DNA from: Pseudomonas oryzihabitans
GTDB lineage: Bacteria; Pseudomonadota; Gammaproteobacteria; Pseudomonadales; Pseudomonadaceae
Direction of reading: 5' to 3'
Length of the DNA: 64,000 nt
Assembly (NCBI RefSeq): GCF_006384975.1
Contig: NZ_CP021645.1
Location: 2,756,001 to 2,820,000, forward strand
Made by a program: the position numbers and the translations under genes. Positions 18,394-28,414 of the stretch are shown in pieces; position 1 is the first letter of the stretch, and every line of letters starts with the position of its first letter. Under the pieces are notes generated by a model. That model was not told the DNA's origin, ran no database searches, and worked only from the letters and a program-made list of their open reading frames with translations.

Positions 18394-18777
18394 CTAGCCG
18401 ATATGGGCGATGCTGGCGATCTCGATCAGGGCGTCGGGCTTCACCAGGCCGCACTGGATGCAGTAGCGCGCCGGCTTCTCGCCAGGGAAGAACTCGGCGT
18501 ACACCGCATTGATGGCGGCGTAGTTCGCCCAGTCGGTGAGCATGATCATGTTGAAGGTGACGTCGGCCATGCTGCCGCCCGCCGCCTCCACCACGCCCTG
18601 GATGGTGGTGAGCACGTGGCGCGCCTGGGCGGCGGCGTCACCGACGTGGACCACGTTGTTCTGCGCATCGAACGGCAGGGTGCCGGAGACATAGAGCACC
18701 CCGTCGGCCAGGCTGCCGGGGACGAAGGGGGCGATGGGGGTACCGGTACCGGCGGGAATCACGGCTTGCTTGGGCAT
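18394..18777 (-). CDS. rutC: RutC, aminoacrylate peracid reductase/deaminase (RidA family)
   Basis: A 127-residue YjgF/RidA protein, full length. It carries [34 protein letters not shown], and [10 protein letters not shown] at the C-terminus, with the conserved Arg in [18 protein letters not shown] of the RutC branch. RutC acts on the aminoacrylate intermediate produced by RutB. It begins 6 bp after the rutB stop, inside the operon. Confidence 0.93.
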   Translation of the reverse strand: MPKQAVIPAGTGTPIAPFVPGSLADGVLYVSGTLPFDAQNNVVHVGDAAAQARHVLTTIQGVVEAAGGSMADVTFNMIMLTDWANYAAINAVYAEFFPGEKPARYCIQCGLVKPDALIEIASIAHIG

Positions 18778-18783
18778 GGTGGC

Positions 18784-19511
<728 letters not shown>

Positions 19512-19512
<1 letters not shown>

Positions 19513-20600
19513 CAGGCACTCTCCTTGAGCAAGTCGACATGGCGGCGGCTGTGCATCAGCGGCTGGATGCGCTCGCCGAAATCGGTGACGCCCTGGACGA
19601 AGTCGTCGAAGGTCAGCAGCACCCCGCTGGTACCGGGCACCTCGGCGATCTCGTCGAGCAGCCGCGCCACGGTGGCGAAGGAGCCCACCAGGGTGCCCAT
19701 GTTGATGTTCACCGCCGAGGTGGGATCGGCCATCTGGCGCACGTTGGTATCGCTGCCGGACTTGGTATCGGCGGCGGCCTGGGCGCCCAGCCAGGCGATG
19801 GCCTCCTCGTCGGCGCCGGCCTTGTAGTGTTCCCACTTGGCGCGGGCGGCCTCGTCGGACTCGGCGGCGATGATCATGAACAGGGCGATGGAGGTGACGT
19901 CACGACCGGTCTTGGCGGTGGCCGCCTGCAGCCGTTCCACCGCCGGGGCGAAGGCCTTGGGCGTGTTCACCCCCTTGCCGAAGACGAAGCTGTAGTCGGC
20001 GTGCTCGGCGGCGAAGGCCAGGCCGGCGTCGCTGGAACCGGCGCAAACGATTTCCATGGGCGCCTGGGGCTGGGGGCTCACCCGGCAGTCGTCCATCTGG
20101 AAATGCGCGCCCTTGAAATCCGACTGGCCGGTGCCCCACAGATCGCGCAGCACCTGGGCGTACTCGCCGAGATAGCCGTATCTATTGGCGAAGAAGTCAT
20201 CGCCCGGCCAGAGGCCCATCTGGCTGTACTCGGGCTTTTGCCAGCCGGTGACCAGATTGACGCCAAAGCGCCCACCGGAGATGGAATCTATGGTCGAGGC
20301 CATGCGGGCGACGATGGCCGGCGGTAGGGTCAGGGTCGCGGCGGTGGCGAACAACTTGATGCGCGAGGTCACTGCCGCCAGCCCGGCCATCAGGGTGAAG
20401 GATTCCAGGTTGTGGTCCCAGAACTCGGTTTTCCCGCCGAAGCCACGCAGCTTGATCATCGACAGAGCGAAGTCGAAGCCGTAGTGCTCGGCGCGCTGCA
20501 CGATCTCGCGATTCAACTCGAAAGTGGGACGGTACTGGGGGGCGTTTTCCGAGAGCAGCCAGCCGTTGTTGCCGATGGGAATGAAGACACCGATGTTCAT
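19512..20600 (-). CDS. rutA: RutA, pyrimidine (uracil) monooxygenase
   Basis: A 362-residue flavin-dependent luciferase-family oxygenase that opens the uracil ring between N3 and C4. Family marks include [18 protein letters not shown] at the start, [18 protein letters not shown], and [19 protein letters not shown] at 20600 has GGGAG upstream; longer in-frame readings run into the promoter region. First gene of rutABCDF, divergent from rutR. The pathway releases nitrogen from uracil. Confidence 0.95.
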
Positions 20601-20963
20601 CGCTCGCACTCTCCCGCAGTCAAGAGTCGGAACGCACCCGGAGGCGCTGTGACTGCAGGATCGGAGCAGAAAGCTTGCCAAGTCTTGAAAATCCAATTCG
20701 ATCAAGCACTTGAATATCATCTCGGAAAAATCATGGACCATTTAGTCTGAATTAGAGCACCCAGTTTGTGCGGGCTGCCCGAATCTGGGGCATGAACAGG
20801 TCCTCGACATGCTAAAGTTCAATAACTGGCGGCACCCCGGTGCTCGCCAGAGATTCGTCACCAGGATGGTGCGAATGCGAACGACCGTGCTTGAAAGACT
20901 TCCTTTCCCGCTGAGCAAGCGGCTGGCATGTGTCAGATGTTGATAAGGCCCAAGGAGCAATTC
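20601..20963. promoter_or_regulatory. Divergent rutA-rutR control region
   Basis: A 363-bp gene-free region between divergent rutA and rutR. AAGGAG at 20952-20957 sets the rutR GTG start. A weak dyad TGGACCATTTAGTC at about 20733-20747 partly resembles the half-site TTGACCA known for RutR and is a possible operator. No other structure was found. Confidence 0.4.
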
Positions 20964-21647
20964 GTGAGTCAGGCCAGCGATTCTTCCCCAGCACGCAAAC
21001 CCCGCCAGCCCAGCCCAGCTGCCCAGCAGCGGCGGCTACGCCAGATCGAAGCCAAGCGGGCGCAAATCCTCAGTGCAGCGCTCGATATCTTTTCCCGCCT
21101 CGGTCTGCATGGCGCCAGCCTGGATCAGGTCGCCTTGCAGGCCGACGTGTCCAAGACCAACCTGCTCTACTACTTCAGCAGCAAGGAAGAGCTGTACCTG
21201 GCGGTCTTGCGCCAGTTGCTCACCACCTGGCTGAGCCCCTTGCGCACCTTCAGCGAAGACCAGGAGCCGATCGAGGCCCTGCGCGGCTACCTGCGCCATA
21301 AGCTGGAGATGGCGCGTGACCGCCCGGCCGAGTCGCGGCTGTTCTGCCTGGAGATGATCCAGGGCGCTCCCCTGTTGCTCCCGGAGTTGCAGAGCAACCT
21401 GCACGACCTGATGGTCGAAAAGATCCGCGTGATCCGCGCCTGGATCACCGCCGGCAAGCTGGCACCGGTGGATCCGCACCACCTGATCTTCAGCATCTGG
21501 GCGACTACCCAGCATTACGCGGATTTCCGCGTGCAGGTGCAGGCCCTCTGCGGTCGTAGCCTGCTCGATCCGGACTTCTTCGACGAGGCACTGCAGAGTC
21601 TCGAGACCCTGATCATCGAAGGTTTGCGGCCACGCCCAAGCGTCTGA
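20964..21647 (+). CDS. rutR: RutR, TetR-family regulator of pyrimidine use
   Basis: A 227-residue TetR/AcrR regulator with an N-terminal helix-turn-helix (about residues 30-75: ILSAALDIFSRLGLHGASLD, then VSKTNLLYYFSSKEELYLAV). The C-terminal ligand domain has DRPAESRLFCLEMIQGAPLL and SIWATTQHYADF, both typical of RutR, which binds uracil. GTG at 20964 is chosen because AAGGAG lies 6 bp upstream. It is divergent from rutA, matching the usual arrangement. Confidence 0.92.
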   Translation: MSQASDSSPARKPRQPSPAAQQRRLRQIEAKRAQILSAALDIFSRLGLHGASLDQVALQADVSKTNLLYYFSSKEELYLAVLRQLLTTWLSPLRTFSEDQEPIEALRGYLRHKLEMARDRPAESRLFCLEMIQGAPLLLPELQSNLHDLMVEKIRVIRAWITAGKLAPVDPHHLIFSIWATTQHYADFRVQVQALCGRSLLDPDFFDEALQSLETLIIEGLRPRPSV

Positions 21648-21648
21648 G

Positions 21649-22557
21649 CTACTGATCCGCCAGGAAGAAATCGGCGAACAGCCCGCTCAGCCGCGGCCAA
21701 AGCGGTGCCGGCAGGTCATGGGCCATGTCCGGGATGCGCTCGAAGCGCGCTCCCGGAATGGCCCGCGCCACGGCCCGGCCGCAGGCTGGCTTGAGCAGTG
21801 GATCGCAGGCTCCGTGCACCACTAGGGTCGGTGCCTGGATGCGGCGGGCGAAGGGGCGCAGGTCGCCGCTGCCGAGCAGGGCGAACAGTTGGCGCTGCAC
21901 TCCCTCCACATCCACGCCCCGCGCCAGGATGCGCTGCACCAGCCGCTCGAGATCGGCCTCGCTCTGCCGGTAACGAGGACTCTCGATGCCGCGCAACAGG
22001 GCCTTTTGCCGAGCGATGGCAGCTTCCAGCGGTAGATCGGCCGGCGGGCGCAGCAGCAGGCTGCCGAGCAGCTTGAACGACGGCGGCGGTAACAGCGGCT
22101 GATTGGTGGACGAGAACAGGATGCCAAGGCGCGCCACCCGTTGCGGCCAATCGGCAGCCAAGATCTGAGCGATCATTCCGCCCATGGAGCCACCCAGGAC
22201 AAAGGTACGTTCGATGCCCAGGTGATCGAGCAGGCCCACGGCATCCGCAGCCATGGCGTCCAGACGATAGGGCACCACGCTGGTCTTGCCCAGTTGCGCC
22301 CGTCCCAGCACCGGCCACAGCGAAGGCGCTCGCCCGCCTGACCAGCTCAGCCGGGACGACTGACCGATATCGCGGTTGTCGAAGCGGATCACCCGCAGCC
22401 CCCGACGCACCAAGGCTTCGCAGAACCCCTCCGGCCACAGCAGCAATTGGGCACCGAAGCCCATGATGAGCAGCAGCGGTGGATGGGCGGGATCACCCCA
22501 GTCCTCGTAGGCCAGTTCCAGCGTTCCGACTCGGGCACGACCTTCGCGTCTATCCAT
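21649..22557 (-). CDS. Alpha/beta hydrolase
   Basis: A 302-residue single-domain alpha/beta hydrolase. The oxyanion strand is LLLIMGFGAQLLLWPEGFC, the nucleophile elbow GGSMGGM (Ser near 115), the acid HGACDPLLKP, and the His in DMAHDLP. This pattern is common among esterases and epoxide-hydrolase-like proteins of unknown substrate. It ends 1 bp from the rutR stop on the opposite strand, so the two genes converge. No operon partner. Confidence 0.85.
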   Translation of the reverse strand: MDRREGRARVGTLELAYEDWGDPAHPPLLLIMGFGAQLLLWPEGFCEALVRRGLRVIRFDNRDIGQSSRLSWSGGRAPSLWPVLGRAQLGKTSVVPYRLDAMAADAVGLLDHLGIERTFVLGGSMGGMIAQILAADWPQRVARLGILFSSTNQPLLPPPSFKLLGSLLLRPPADLPLEAAIARQKALLRGIESPRYRQSEADLERLVQRILARGVDVEGVQRQLFALLGSGDLRPFARRIQAPTLVVHGACDPLLKPACGRAVARAIPGARFERIPDMAHDLPAPLWPRLSGLFADFFLADQ

Positions 22558-22680
22558 GCTTCACCACGACCGGGCAAAAGCTCATGCTACCCCAGAGACG
22601 CATCGGGGAAAGCAGCAGAACCCAGTGGTCACGCCCCTACAGATCAAGCTGTCATCGACAGCCTCGTGGAGAACGGCGTC

Positions 22681-23115
22681 ATGGCCTTAGCGCCTTTGGA
22701 ATTCCATCTCACCGACGAGGCGCGGGAAGACCTGCGCCAGGCCATCGGCGCACCGCTGCGCCTTTACAACGAAGCCCAGGCGGGTCCGAGCGGTTACCGT
22801 CCGTTGGTCATCGCCCTGACCCGTGGCGGCGAGGCGCTGGGCGGGCTCTGGGGCTACACCGGCTATGGCTGGCTTACGGTGCAATTGCTGGCCGTGGACG
22901 AAGCCGTGCGTGGCCAGGGCGCCGGGCGGGAGTTGCTGCTGCGCGCCGAGGCCGAAGCCATCAGCCGTGGTTGCCACGGTGCCTGGCTCGATACCCACGA
23001 ATTTCAGGCCCGCGGCTTCTACGAACGCCTGGGCTATGAGCTGTTCGGCGAGCTGGCGGACTATCCGCCCGGCTTTGCGCGGTATTTCCTGCGCAAGACG
23101 CTCACGCCAGCCTGA
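22681..23115 (+). CDS. GNAT family N-acetyltransferase
   Basis: A 144-residue acetyltransferase. The acetyl-CoA-binding motif A is VQLLAVDEAVRGQGAGRELL (R/Q-x-x-G-x-G/A), followed by ARGFYERLGYELFG. ATG at 22681 is preceded by GTGGAGAA; longer forms overlap the hydrolase gene's promoter. Acceptor unknown. It converges on eutC. Confidence 0.88.
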   Translation: MALAPLEFHLTDEAREDLRQAIGAPLRLYNEAQAGPSGYRPLVIALTRGGEALGGLWGYTGYGWLTVQLLAVDEAVRGQGAGRELLLRAEAEAISRGCHGAWLDTHEFQARGFYERLGYELFGELADYPPGFARYFLRKTLTPA

Positions 23116-23150
23116 AGTGACCTTGAGGCACCTCAGGCAGGGCGTGGCCC

Positions 23151-23966
23151 TCAGTGGTCGGTGAGGAAATTGCCGATCCGGGCATTTTCTTGCGCGCCTT
23201 CCAACAGCGGCACCTCGGCCTCGTCCTTGAGTTGCACGCCGGACAGCTTGCGCCGATCCGCCTCGCGCATCAGATAAAGCAGCTTGTGCGCCGCCAGGCC
23301 GTAGGCGAGGCCTTCCAGGCGCACGTTGGAGATGCAATTACGATAGGCGTCGTTGAGGCCGGGCTTGGGACCGTAGGTGAAGTAGAGGCCGAGGCTGTCG
23401 GGCGAACTCAACCCTGGGCGCTCGCCGATCAGCATCACCAGCAGGCGCGCCTTGAGCAGTCCGCCGATCTCGTCACCGACGGCAACCCGGCCCTGCTCCA
23501 CCAGGGTCACCGGCGCCCAGCGCCAGTCCTCGGCCCGGGCCTGGTCGGCCAGGCGTTCGAGAAACGGCAGAGCATGGCGATGGACCGCCAGGGCGGAGAG
23601 ACCGTCGGCGATGACCACGGCGACGTCGAAGCCCTCGGGGTGCTCGGTGGCGTAGGCCTGCAACGCTCGTGTGGACTCCTCGGACAGCTTGCGGCCCAGG
23701 TCCGGACGCTGCAGATAGGTGTGGCGATCCGGCGCGGCGCTCTTGAGCACCAGGGTCTCACGACCCTGGGCAGCCAATCTTTCGCGCAGCGCCTGATGGT
23801 CGAAGGCCAGGTGCACGGCATCGCGCGCCTGGGCATGGGCGGCCTGAAAGTCCAGCTGGGCCGCCGTGGGCAGGCTGGTACCGGCACGGCCGAGGGCGAT
23901 ACGCGCCGGGGTAAGGCGACGCAATTCGGCCCAGGGATCGGGGCGGGCGGTGTCGTTGGGGTTCAT
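23151..23966 (-). CDS. eutC: Ethanolamine ammonia-lyase light chain
   Basis: A 271-residue EutC, full length. Conserved stretches include [58 protein letters not shown] and [12 protein letters not shown], the region that binds the adenosylcobalamin cofactor at the interface with EutB. ATG at 23966 follows GGAG. It is 145 bp after eutB, with a REP element between them. EutBC cleaves ethanolamine to acetaldehyde and ammonia. No microcompartment genes are present, as usual in Pseudomonas. Confidence 0.96.
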   Translation of the reverse strand: MNPNDTARPDPWAELRRLTPARIALGRAGTSLPTAAQLDFQAAHAQARDAVHLAFDHQALRERLAAQGRETLVLKSAAPDRHTYLQRPDLGRKLSEESTRALQAYATEHPEGFDVAVVIADGLSALAVHRHALPFLERLADQARAEDWRWAPVTLVEQGRVAVGDEIGGLLKARLLVMLIGERPGLSSPDSLGLYFTYGPKPGLNDAYRNCISNVRLEGLAYGLAAHKLLYLMREADRRKLSGVQLKDEAEVPLLEGAQENARIGNFLTDH

Positions 23967-23993
23967 GGGGAGACTCCTGAGCTATTAGGTTCA

Positions 23994-24073
23994 TCGCGGC
24001 CATGGCGATCCGCCGATGCGGCCGCTCCTACGCGGTACGGAGTAGGCCTGTAGGAGCGGCCCATGGCCGCGAT
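23994..24073. repeat. REP pair between eutB and eutC
   Basis: ATCGCGGCCATGG...GCCGCTCCTAC and GTAGGAGCGGCCCATGGCC form an inverted pair. It matches the Pseudomonas REP style. Located inside the eut operon, so it may modulate eutB:eutC mRNA ratio. Confidence 0.7.
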
Positions 24074-24111
24074 AAGGCCGCATCGCCACACCGGCATGGC
24101 CGCGATCCTTC

Positions 24112-25503
24112 CTACAACTGGGCCAACACTTGCTGGAACGGCGCCGGCAAGCCTTCGCCGAGACGGAAGCGGCCATTCTCCAGGCGCAGGATGCCCAGGC
24201 GGTCGAGCCAGGCGGCGAATTCCGGCGCCGGTTGCAGACCCAGCACCTGGCGGGCGTAGAGGGCGTCGTGGAAGGAGGTGGTCTGGTAGTTGAGCATCAC
24301 GTCGTCCGACCCCGGGATGCCCATGATGAAGTTGATGCCCGCCGCGCCCAGCAGGGTCAGCAGCATGTCCATGTCGTCCTGGTCGGCTTCGGCATGGTTG
24401 GTGTAGCAGATGTCGCAACCCATGGGCACGCCGAGCAGCTTGCCGCAGAAGTGATCTTCGAGCCCCGCACGAATGATCTGCTTGCCGTTGTAGAGATACT
24501 CCGGGCCGATGAAGCCGACCACGGTGTTCACCAGCAGCGGCTTGAATTTACGCGCCACGGCGTAGGCGCGTACCTCGCAGGTCTGCTGGTCGACGCCATG
24601 GTGCGCCCCGGCGGAGAGCGCACTGCCCTGCCCCGTCTCGAAATACATCAGGTTGTCGCCCAGGGTGCCACGCCGCTGCGACAGCCCGGCATCAAAGCCT
24701 TCCTGCAACAGCGCCAGACTGATGCCGAAGCTTTCGTTGGCGCCCTGAGTACCGGCGATGGACTGGAACACCAGGTCCACCGGCGCGCCGCGTTCGATGG
24801 CGGCGATGCTAGTGGTGACATGGGTCAGCACGCAGGACTGGGTAGGGATCTCGTAGCGCTGGATCACCGCGTCGAGCATCTTCAGCAGTTCGCAGATGCC
24901 GCTGGTACTGTCGGTGGCCGGATTGATGCCGATCACCGCATCACCGTTGCCGTAGAGCAAACCGTCGAGGACGCTGGCGGCGATGCCGGCCGGATCGTCG
25001 GTGGGGTGATTGGGTTGCAAGCGGGTCGACAGCCGCCCGCGCAGGCCGATGGTGTTGCGGAAACGGGTCACCACCCGGACCTTTTGCGCCACCAGGATCA
25101 GGTCCTGGATACGCATGATCTTGGACACCGCGGCGACCATCTCCGGGGTCAGCCCCGGCGCCAGGGCGGCGAGGCTGACCTCGTCCGCCGCCGCGCCCAG
25201 CAGCCAGTCGCGAAAGCCACCCACGGTGAGATGGGCGACCGGGGCGAAGGCCTGGGCGTCGTGGCTATCCAGGATCAGCCGGGTGACCTCGTCGGCCTCG
25301 TAGGGAATCACCGCCTCGCTGAGGAAGTGCTTGAGCGGCACCTCGGCCAGGGCCATCTGCGCCGCCACCCGCTCCACGTCGCTGGCGGCGGCGACCCCGG
25401 CCAGGACATCCCCGGATCGTGCCGGGGTCGCCTTGGCCAACAGCTCCTTGAGATCGGCGAAGCGCCAGGTCTGGCCGCCCACGCTGTGCTGGAAACCGCT
25501 CAT
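24112..25503 (-). CDS. eutB: Ethanolamine ammonia-lyase heavy chain
   Basis: A 463-residue EutB. Recognisable family segments are RFRNTIGLRGRLSTRLQPNH (substrate/barrel), GLLYGNGDAVIGINPATDS, and the C-terminal MGIPGSDDVMLNYQTTSFHD. The TIM-barrel large subunit carries the active site of this B12 enzyme. ATG at 25503 has AGGAGGTAGC on the minus strand upstream. Operon order is eat-eutB-eutC. Confidence 0.96.
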   Translation of the reverse strand: MSGFQHSVGGQTWRFADLKELLAKATPARSGDVLAGVAAASDVERVAAQMALAEVPLKHFLSEAVIPYEADEVTRLILDSHDAQAFAPVAHLTVGGFRDWLLGAAADEVSLAALAPGLTPEMVAAVSKIMRIQDLILVAQKVRVVTRFRNTIGLRGRLSTRLQPNHPTDDPAGIAASVLDGLLYGNGDAVIGINPATDSTSGICELLKMLDAVIQRYEIPTQSCVLTHVTTSIAAIERGAPVDLVFQSIAGTQGANESFGISLALLQEGFDAGLSQRRGTLGDNLMYFETGQGSALSAGAHHGVDQQTCEVRAYAVARKFKPLLVNTVVGFIGPEYLYNGKQIIRAGLEDHFCGKLLGVPMGCDICYTNHAEADQDDMDMLLTLLGAAGINFIMGIPGSDDVMLNYQTTSFHDALYARQVLGLQPAPEFAAWLDRLGILRLENGRFRLGEGLPAPFQQVLAQL

Positions 25504-25528
25504 GCTACCTCCTCGGGTTACGCTGCTC

Positions 25529-25571
25529 AGAGCCTGTTCAAAGGCTCACGAGCAGACTTTGAACAGGCTCT
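25529..25571 (-). repeat. 15-bp perfect inverted repeat between eat and eutB
   Basis: AGAGCCTGTTCAAAG (25529-25543) and CTTTGAACAGGCTCT (25557-25571), 13-nt loop. The right arm touches the eat stop codon. It would form a stable hairpin in eat-eutB mRNA. There is no T-run, so a classic terminator is unlikely; an mRNA-processing or attenuating hairpin, or a small repeat, is possible. Confidence 0.75.
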
Positions 25572-26935
25572 CACGCCTCGCCGAAGGCGGCGTCTGGGGC
25601 GATGTTGCCCTGTCTACGGCTGAGACCGCAGACCAGCGCGCCTATCACCATCAGCACCACGAAGACGCTGGCGATCACCGTGTTGTACCAGACCATGGCG
25701 ACCAGGCAGACCACCGCCAGCACCAGGGCGATGGCCGGCACCACGGGATAGCCGGGGGCGCGGAAGGTGCGCTCCAGATGCGGCTCGCTGCGACGCAGCT
25801 TGAACAGGCTGAGCATGCTCATGATGTACATGACGATGGCGCCGAACACGCTCATGGTGATCATGGCGGCGGTCAGGGTCATGCCCTGCAGACTGATCAC
25901 GCCGTCGCTGAAGATGGCGGCGATGCCCACCACGCCCCCGGCCAGCACCGCGCGGTGCGGGGTCTGGAAACGCGACAGCTTGGCTAGGCCATGGGGCAGG
26001 AAGCCGGCGCGGGCCAGGGCGAAGAACTGCCGCGAATAGCCGAGGATGATGCCGTGGAAGCTGGCCACCAGACCGAACAGGCCGATGCCCACCAGCAGGT
26101 GCAGCCACATCGAGCTGTTGCCCACTACGCCCTTCATGGCCTGGGGCAGCGGATCGTTGATGTTGGACAGGGCGCGCCAGTCACCCACGCCGCCAGCGAA
26201 GATCATCACGCCGATGGCCAGGGTCACCAGGGTGAGGATGCCGGCGATATAGGCCTTGGGAATGGTGCGCTTGGGGTCCTTGGCTTCCTCGGCGGCCATG
26301 GCCGCACCCTCGATGGCGAGGAAGAACCAAATGGCGAAGGGAATGGCGGCGAACATGCCACCCACCGCGGCCAGGGAGAACTGGTCCTGACCGGCCCAGC
26401 CGCCGCTGGTGAAGTTGACCAGGCTGAAGCCCGGCGCCACCACGCCCATGAAGATCAGCAGCTCGATCACCGCCAGCACCGTGACCACCAGCTCGAAGGT
26501 GGCGGCGATGCTCACCCCGACGATGTTCAGGGTCATGAAGATGAAATAGGCCGCCACCGCGCACAGCTTGGGATCGAACGAGGGGAACTGCACGTTGAGG
26601 TAGGCGCCGATGGCCATGGCGATGGCCGGCGGGGCGAAGACGAACTCGATCAGCGTGGCGATCCCGGCAATGGTGCCGCCGACGGGGCCGAAGGCCCGCC
26701 GACTGTAGGCGAAGGGCCCACCGGCGTGGGGAATGGCGGTGGTCAATTCCGTGAAGCTGAAGATGAAGCAGGTGTACATCACCGCCACCAGCAGCGTGGT
26801 GATCAGAAAACCCAGGGTACCCGCGACGCCCCAGCCATAGCTCCAGCCGAAGTATTCCCCGGAGATCACCAGACCCACGGCGATGCCCCAGAGATGCAGG
26901 GTGCCGAGGGTCGGCTTGAGTTTCTCGTTGCTCAT
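25571..26935 (-). CDS. eat: Ethanolamine permease
   Basis: A 454-residue APC-superfamily transporter with about twelve membrane helices. The start region SNEKLKPTLGTLHLWGIAVG and VISGEYFGWSYGWGVAGTLG is characteristic of Pseudomonas/Rhodococcus ethanolamine permeases. ATG at 26935 gives the canonical N-terminus; the earlier in-frame start adds a non-conserved basic stretch. It precedes eutB and eutC. Ethanolamine enters by this carrier before EutBC cleavage. Confidence 0.93.
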   Translation of the reverse strand: MSNEKLKPTLGTLHLWGIAVGLVISGEYFGWSYGWGVAGTLGFLITTLLVAVMYTCFIFSFTELTTAIPHAGGPFAYSRRAFGPVGGTIAGIATLIEFVFAPPAIAMAIGAYLNVQFPSFDPKLCAVAAYFIFMTLNIVGVSIAATFELVVTVLAVIELLIFMGVVAPGFSLVNFTSGGWAGQDQFSLAAVGGMFAAIPFAIWFFLAIEGAAMAAEEAKDPKRTIPKAYIAGILTLVTLAIGVMIFAGGVGDWRALSNINDPLPQAMKGVVGNSSMWLHLLVGIGLFGLVASFHGIILGYSRQFFALARAGFLPHGLAKLSRFQTPHRAVLAGGVVGIAAIFSDGVISLQGMTLTAAMITMSVFGAIVMYIMSMLSLFKLRRSEPHLERTFRAPGYPVVPAIALVLAVVCLVAMVWYNTVIASVFVVLMVIGALVCGLSRRQGNIAPDAAFGEA

Positions 26936-27273
26936 GACAGGCCACTCCCCTTGTAGCGACAAGATGCGAATGGGCGACCGCGGTCCCGCGATGCCCGGCT
27001 TTTTCGAGCTTAAAGGGCACAAGGCCATGCCGACTTGACCGGTCAGCGCACCTGATGCGACTTCAGGTCAAGTCGGCGTTACCTCGCTTCCCAGGGTGCT
27101 ACGCAAGACCGCACCACAGCGGTGCGTCGCACGCTCGCACGCCCCACGACGAGGCATAGCGGAGTCCGTAATAGCCGGAAACCATCGGCCTCTTGCCCTT
27201 CGCTGGCTACGGATATCCGTCCCGGGGCACAGCCTTTGCTTCATTCGTGCCGACACCCCTACGGATCCATACC
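26936..27273. promoter_or_regulatory. Divergent eat-AraC control region with long palindrome
   Basis: A 338-bp region with GCCGACTTGACC (27029-27040) and GGTCAAGTCGGC (27066-27077), perfect 12-bp inverted copies 25 bp apart. Overlapping the left arm is a perfect 10-bp palindrome TGACCGGTCA (27036-27045). This is the best operator candidate for the adjacent AraC regulator. Confidence 0.65.
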
Positions 27274-28317
27274 ATGCCCCTGGCCGACTCTGGCTTCGCC
27301 GCCCTGACCTCACCGTCGCGCAACCTCGGCGTACTCTCTGCCGCAGCCAGCGGGCTGGATGCCGTCATCGCCAGCCACGGCGGCGACGTGGATCGGATCT
27401 TCGGCGCTGCCGGCATCGATCCCGAGCAATTGCAGCACCCCACGCTCAGCTTGGGGTTGGGCAACTACTGCCGGGTGCTGGAAGAGGCCGCCGCTCAGTC
27501 CGGCTGCGACAATTTCGGCCTGCACTATGGCCAGCAATTCAAACCGCAGCGGCTAGGTCTGCTGGGCTACGTGGGGCTCTGCTCGCCCACTGCCGAGGCA
27601 GCGCTGCAAAACTTCGCCGCTGCCTTTCCCTTCCACCAGCACAGCACCCTGATCCAATTGGTGGATGCCGGTGACTGCTGGCGCTTCGACTACCAGGTAC
27701 GCCATGGCGCCATCGTCGCCCGCCGCCAGGACGCCGAGCTGACCCTGGGCATGTTGCTCAACCTCCTGCGCCATGTACTCGGCCCAACCTGGGCGCCCCG
27801 CGCGGTGCAGTTCGAACATCCGCGTCCCGAGGGCTGGCACGAACACCGCCGGCTGTTCGATGCCCAGGTCAGCTTCGGCCACCCCTGCAACGCCATGCTG
27901 GTACCCAAGGCCGATCTGCACGGCCGGGCCATGCCCGACCACGACCCGCTGCTCCTACTGGTGGTGCAGGACGCCATCCGCCAACTCGGCCAGCGCCTGC
28001 CGCAGGTGGAACTGCTCGAAGAGGTCCGCGCCTCGGTACGCCTGGCGCTGCCCCTGGGCGAGCCCAGCCTGGAGACCATCGCCCAGCGCCTAGACCTCTC
28101 CACCAGCCAGCTGCAACGCCGCCTGCGCGATCAGGGGGCGAGCTTCTCGGCCCTGGTCGAGGGCGTTCGTCGAGACCTGGCCCAGCATTACCTGCGGCAG
28201 CGGCTACCGGTCACCGACCTAGCGCCGCTGCTGGGATACTCGGAGACCAGCGCCTTTTCGCGGGCGTTTCGGCGGTGGTTTCAGGTGAGTCCGAGGCAAT
28301 GGCGGCAGCAGGCGTAG
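27274..28317 (+). CDS. AraC family transcriptional regulator, probably of ethanolamine catabolism
   Basis: A 347-residue regulator. The first 200 residues form the ligand-binding 'Arabinose_bd'-type domain common to Pseudomonas ArgR/OruR-like proteins; residues from about 245 hold the double helix-turn-helix AraC domain, with LETIAQRLDLSTSQLQRRLR and VTDLAPLLGYSETSAFSRAF. ATG at 27274. It is divergent from eat-eutB-eutC across an operator-like palindrome, so control of ethanolamine use is likely. In P. aeruginosa a sigma-54 activator is next to these genes instead. Confidence 0.88.
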   Translation: MPLADSGFAALTSPSRNLGVLSAAASGLDAVIASHGGDVDRIFGAAGIDPEQLQHPTLSLGLGNYCRVLEEAAAQSGCDNFGLHYGQQFKPQRLGLLGYVGLCSPTAEAALQNFAAAFPFHQHSTLIQLVDAGDCWRFDYQVRHGAIVARRQDAELTLGMLLNLLRHVLGPTWAPRAVQFEHPRPEGWHEHRRLFDAQVSFGHPCNAMLVPKADLHGRAMPDHDPLLLLVVQDAIRQLGQRLPQVELLEEVRASVRLALPLGEPSLETIAQRLDLSTSQLQRRLRDQGASFSALVEGVRRDLAQHYLRQRLPVTDLAPLLGYSETSAFSRAFRRWFQVSPRQWRQQA

Positions 28318-28348
28318 GCTGGATTTGACGCCGCTGGCAGCGGCACAC

Positions 28349-28380
28349 GTAGGTTGGCGCTGAGCGTAGCGAAGCCCAAC
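28349..28380 (+). repeat. 31-bp dispersed repeat, left border of element B
   Basis: Copy of the GTAGGTTGG...GAAGCCCAAC repeat, with a GCGC variation in the middle. It pairs with the inverted copy at 29127. Confidence 0.85.
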
Positions 28381-28414
28381 GAGGTGGTGGTTGACAGTGA
28401 TGCCCTGGCTTATC

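Noticed and set aside
23100..23150. Hairpins between GNAT and eutC (TGAGG/CCTCA, AGGGC/GGCCCT)
   Set aside because: Stems of only five pairs without a T-run; too weak to call a terminator.
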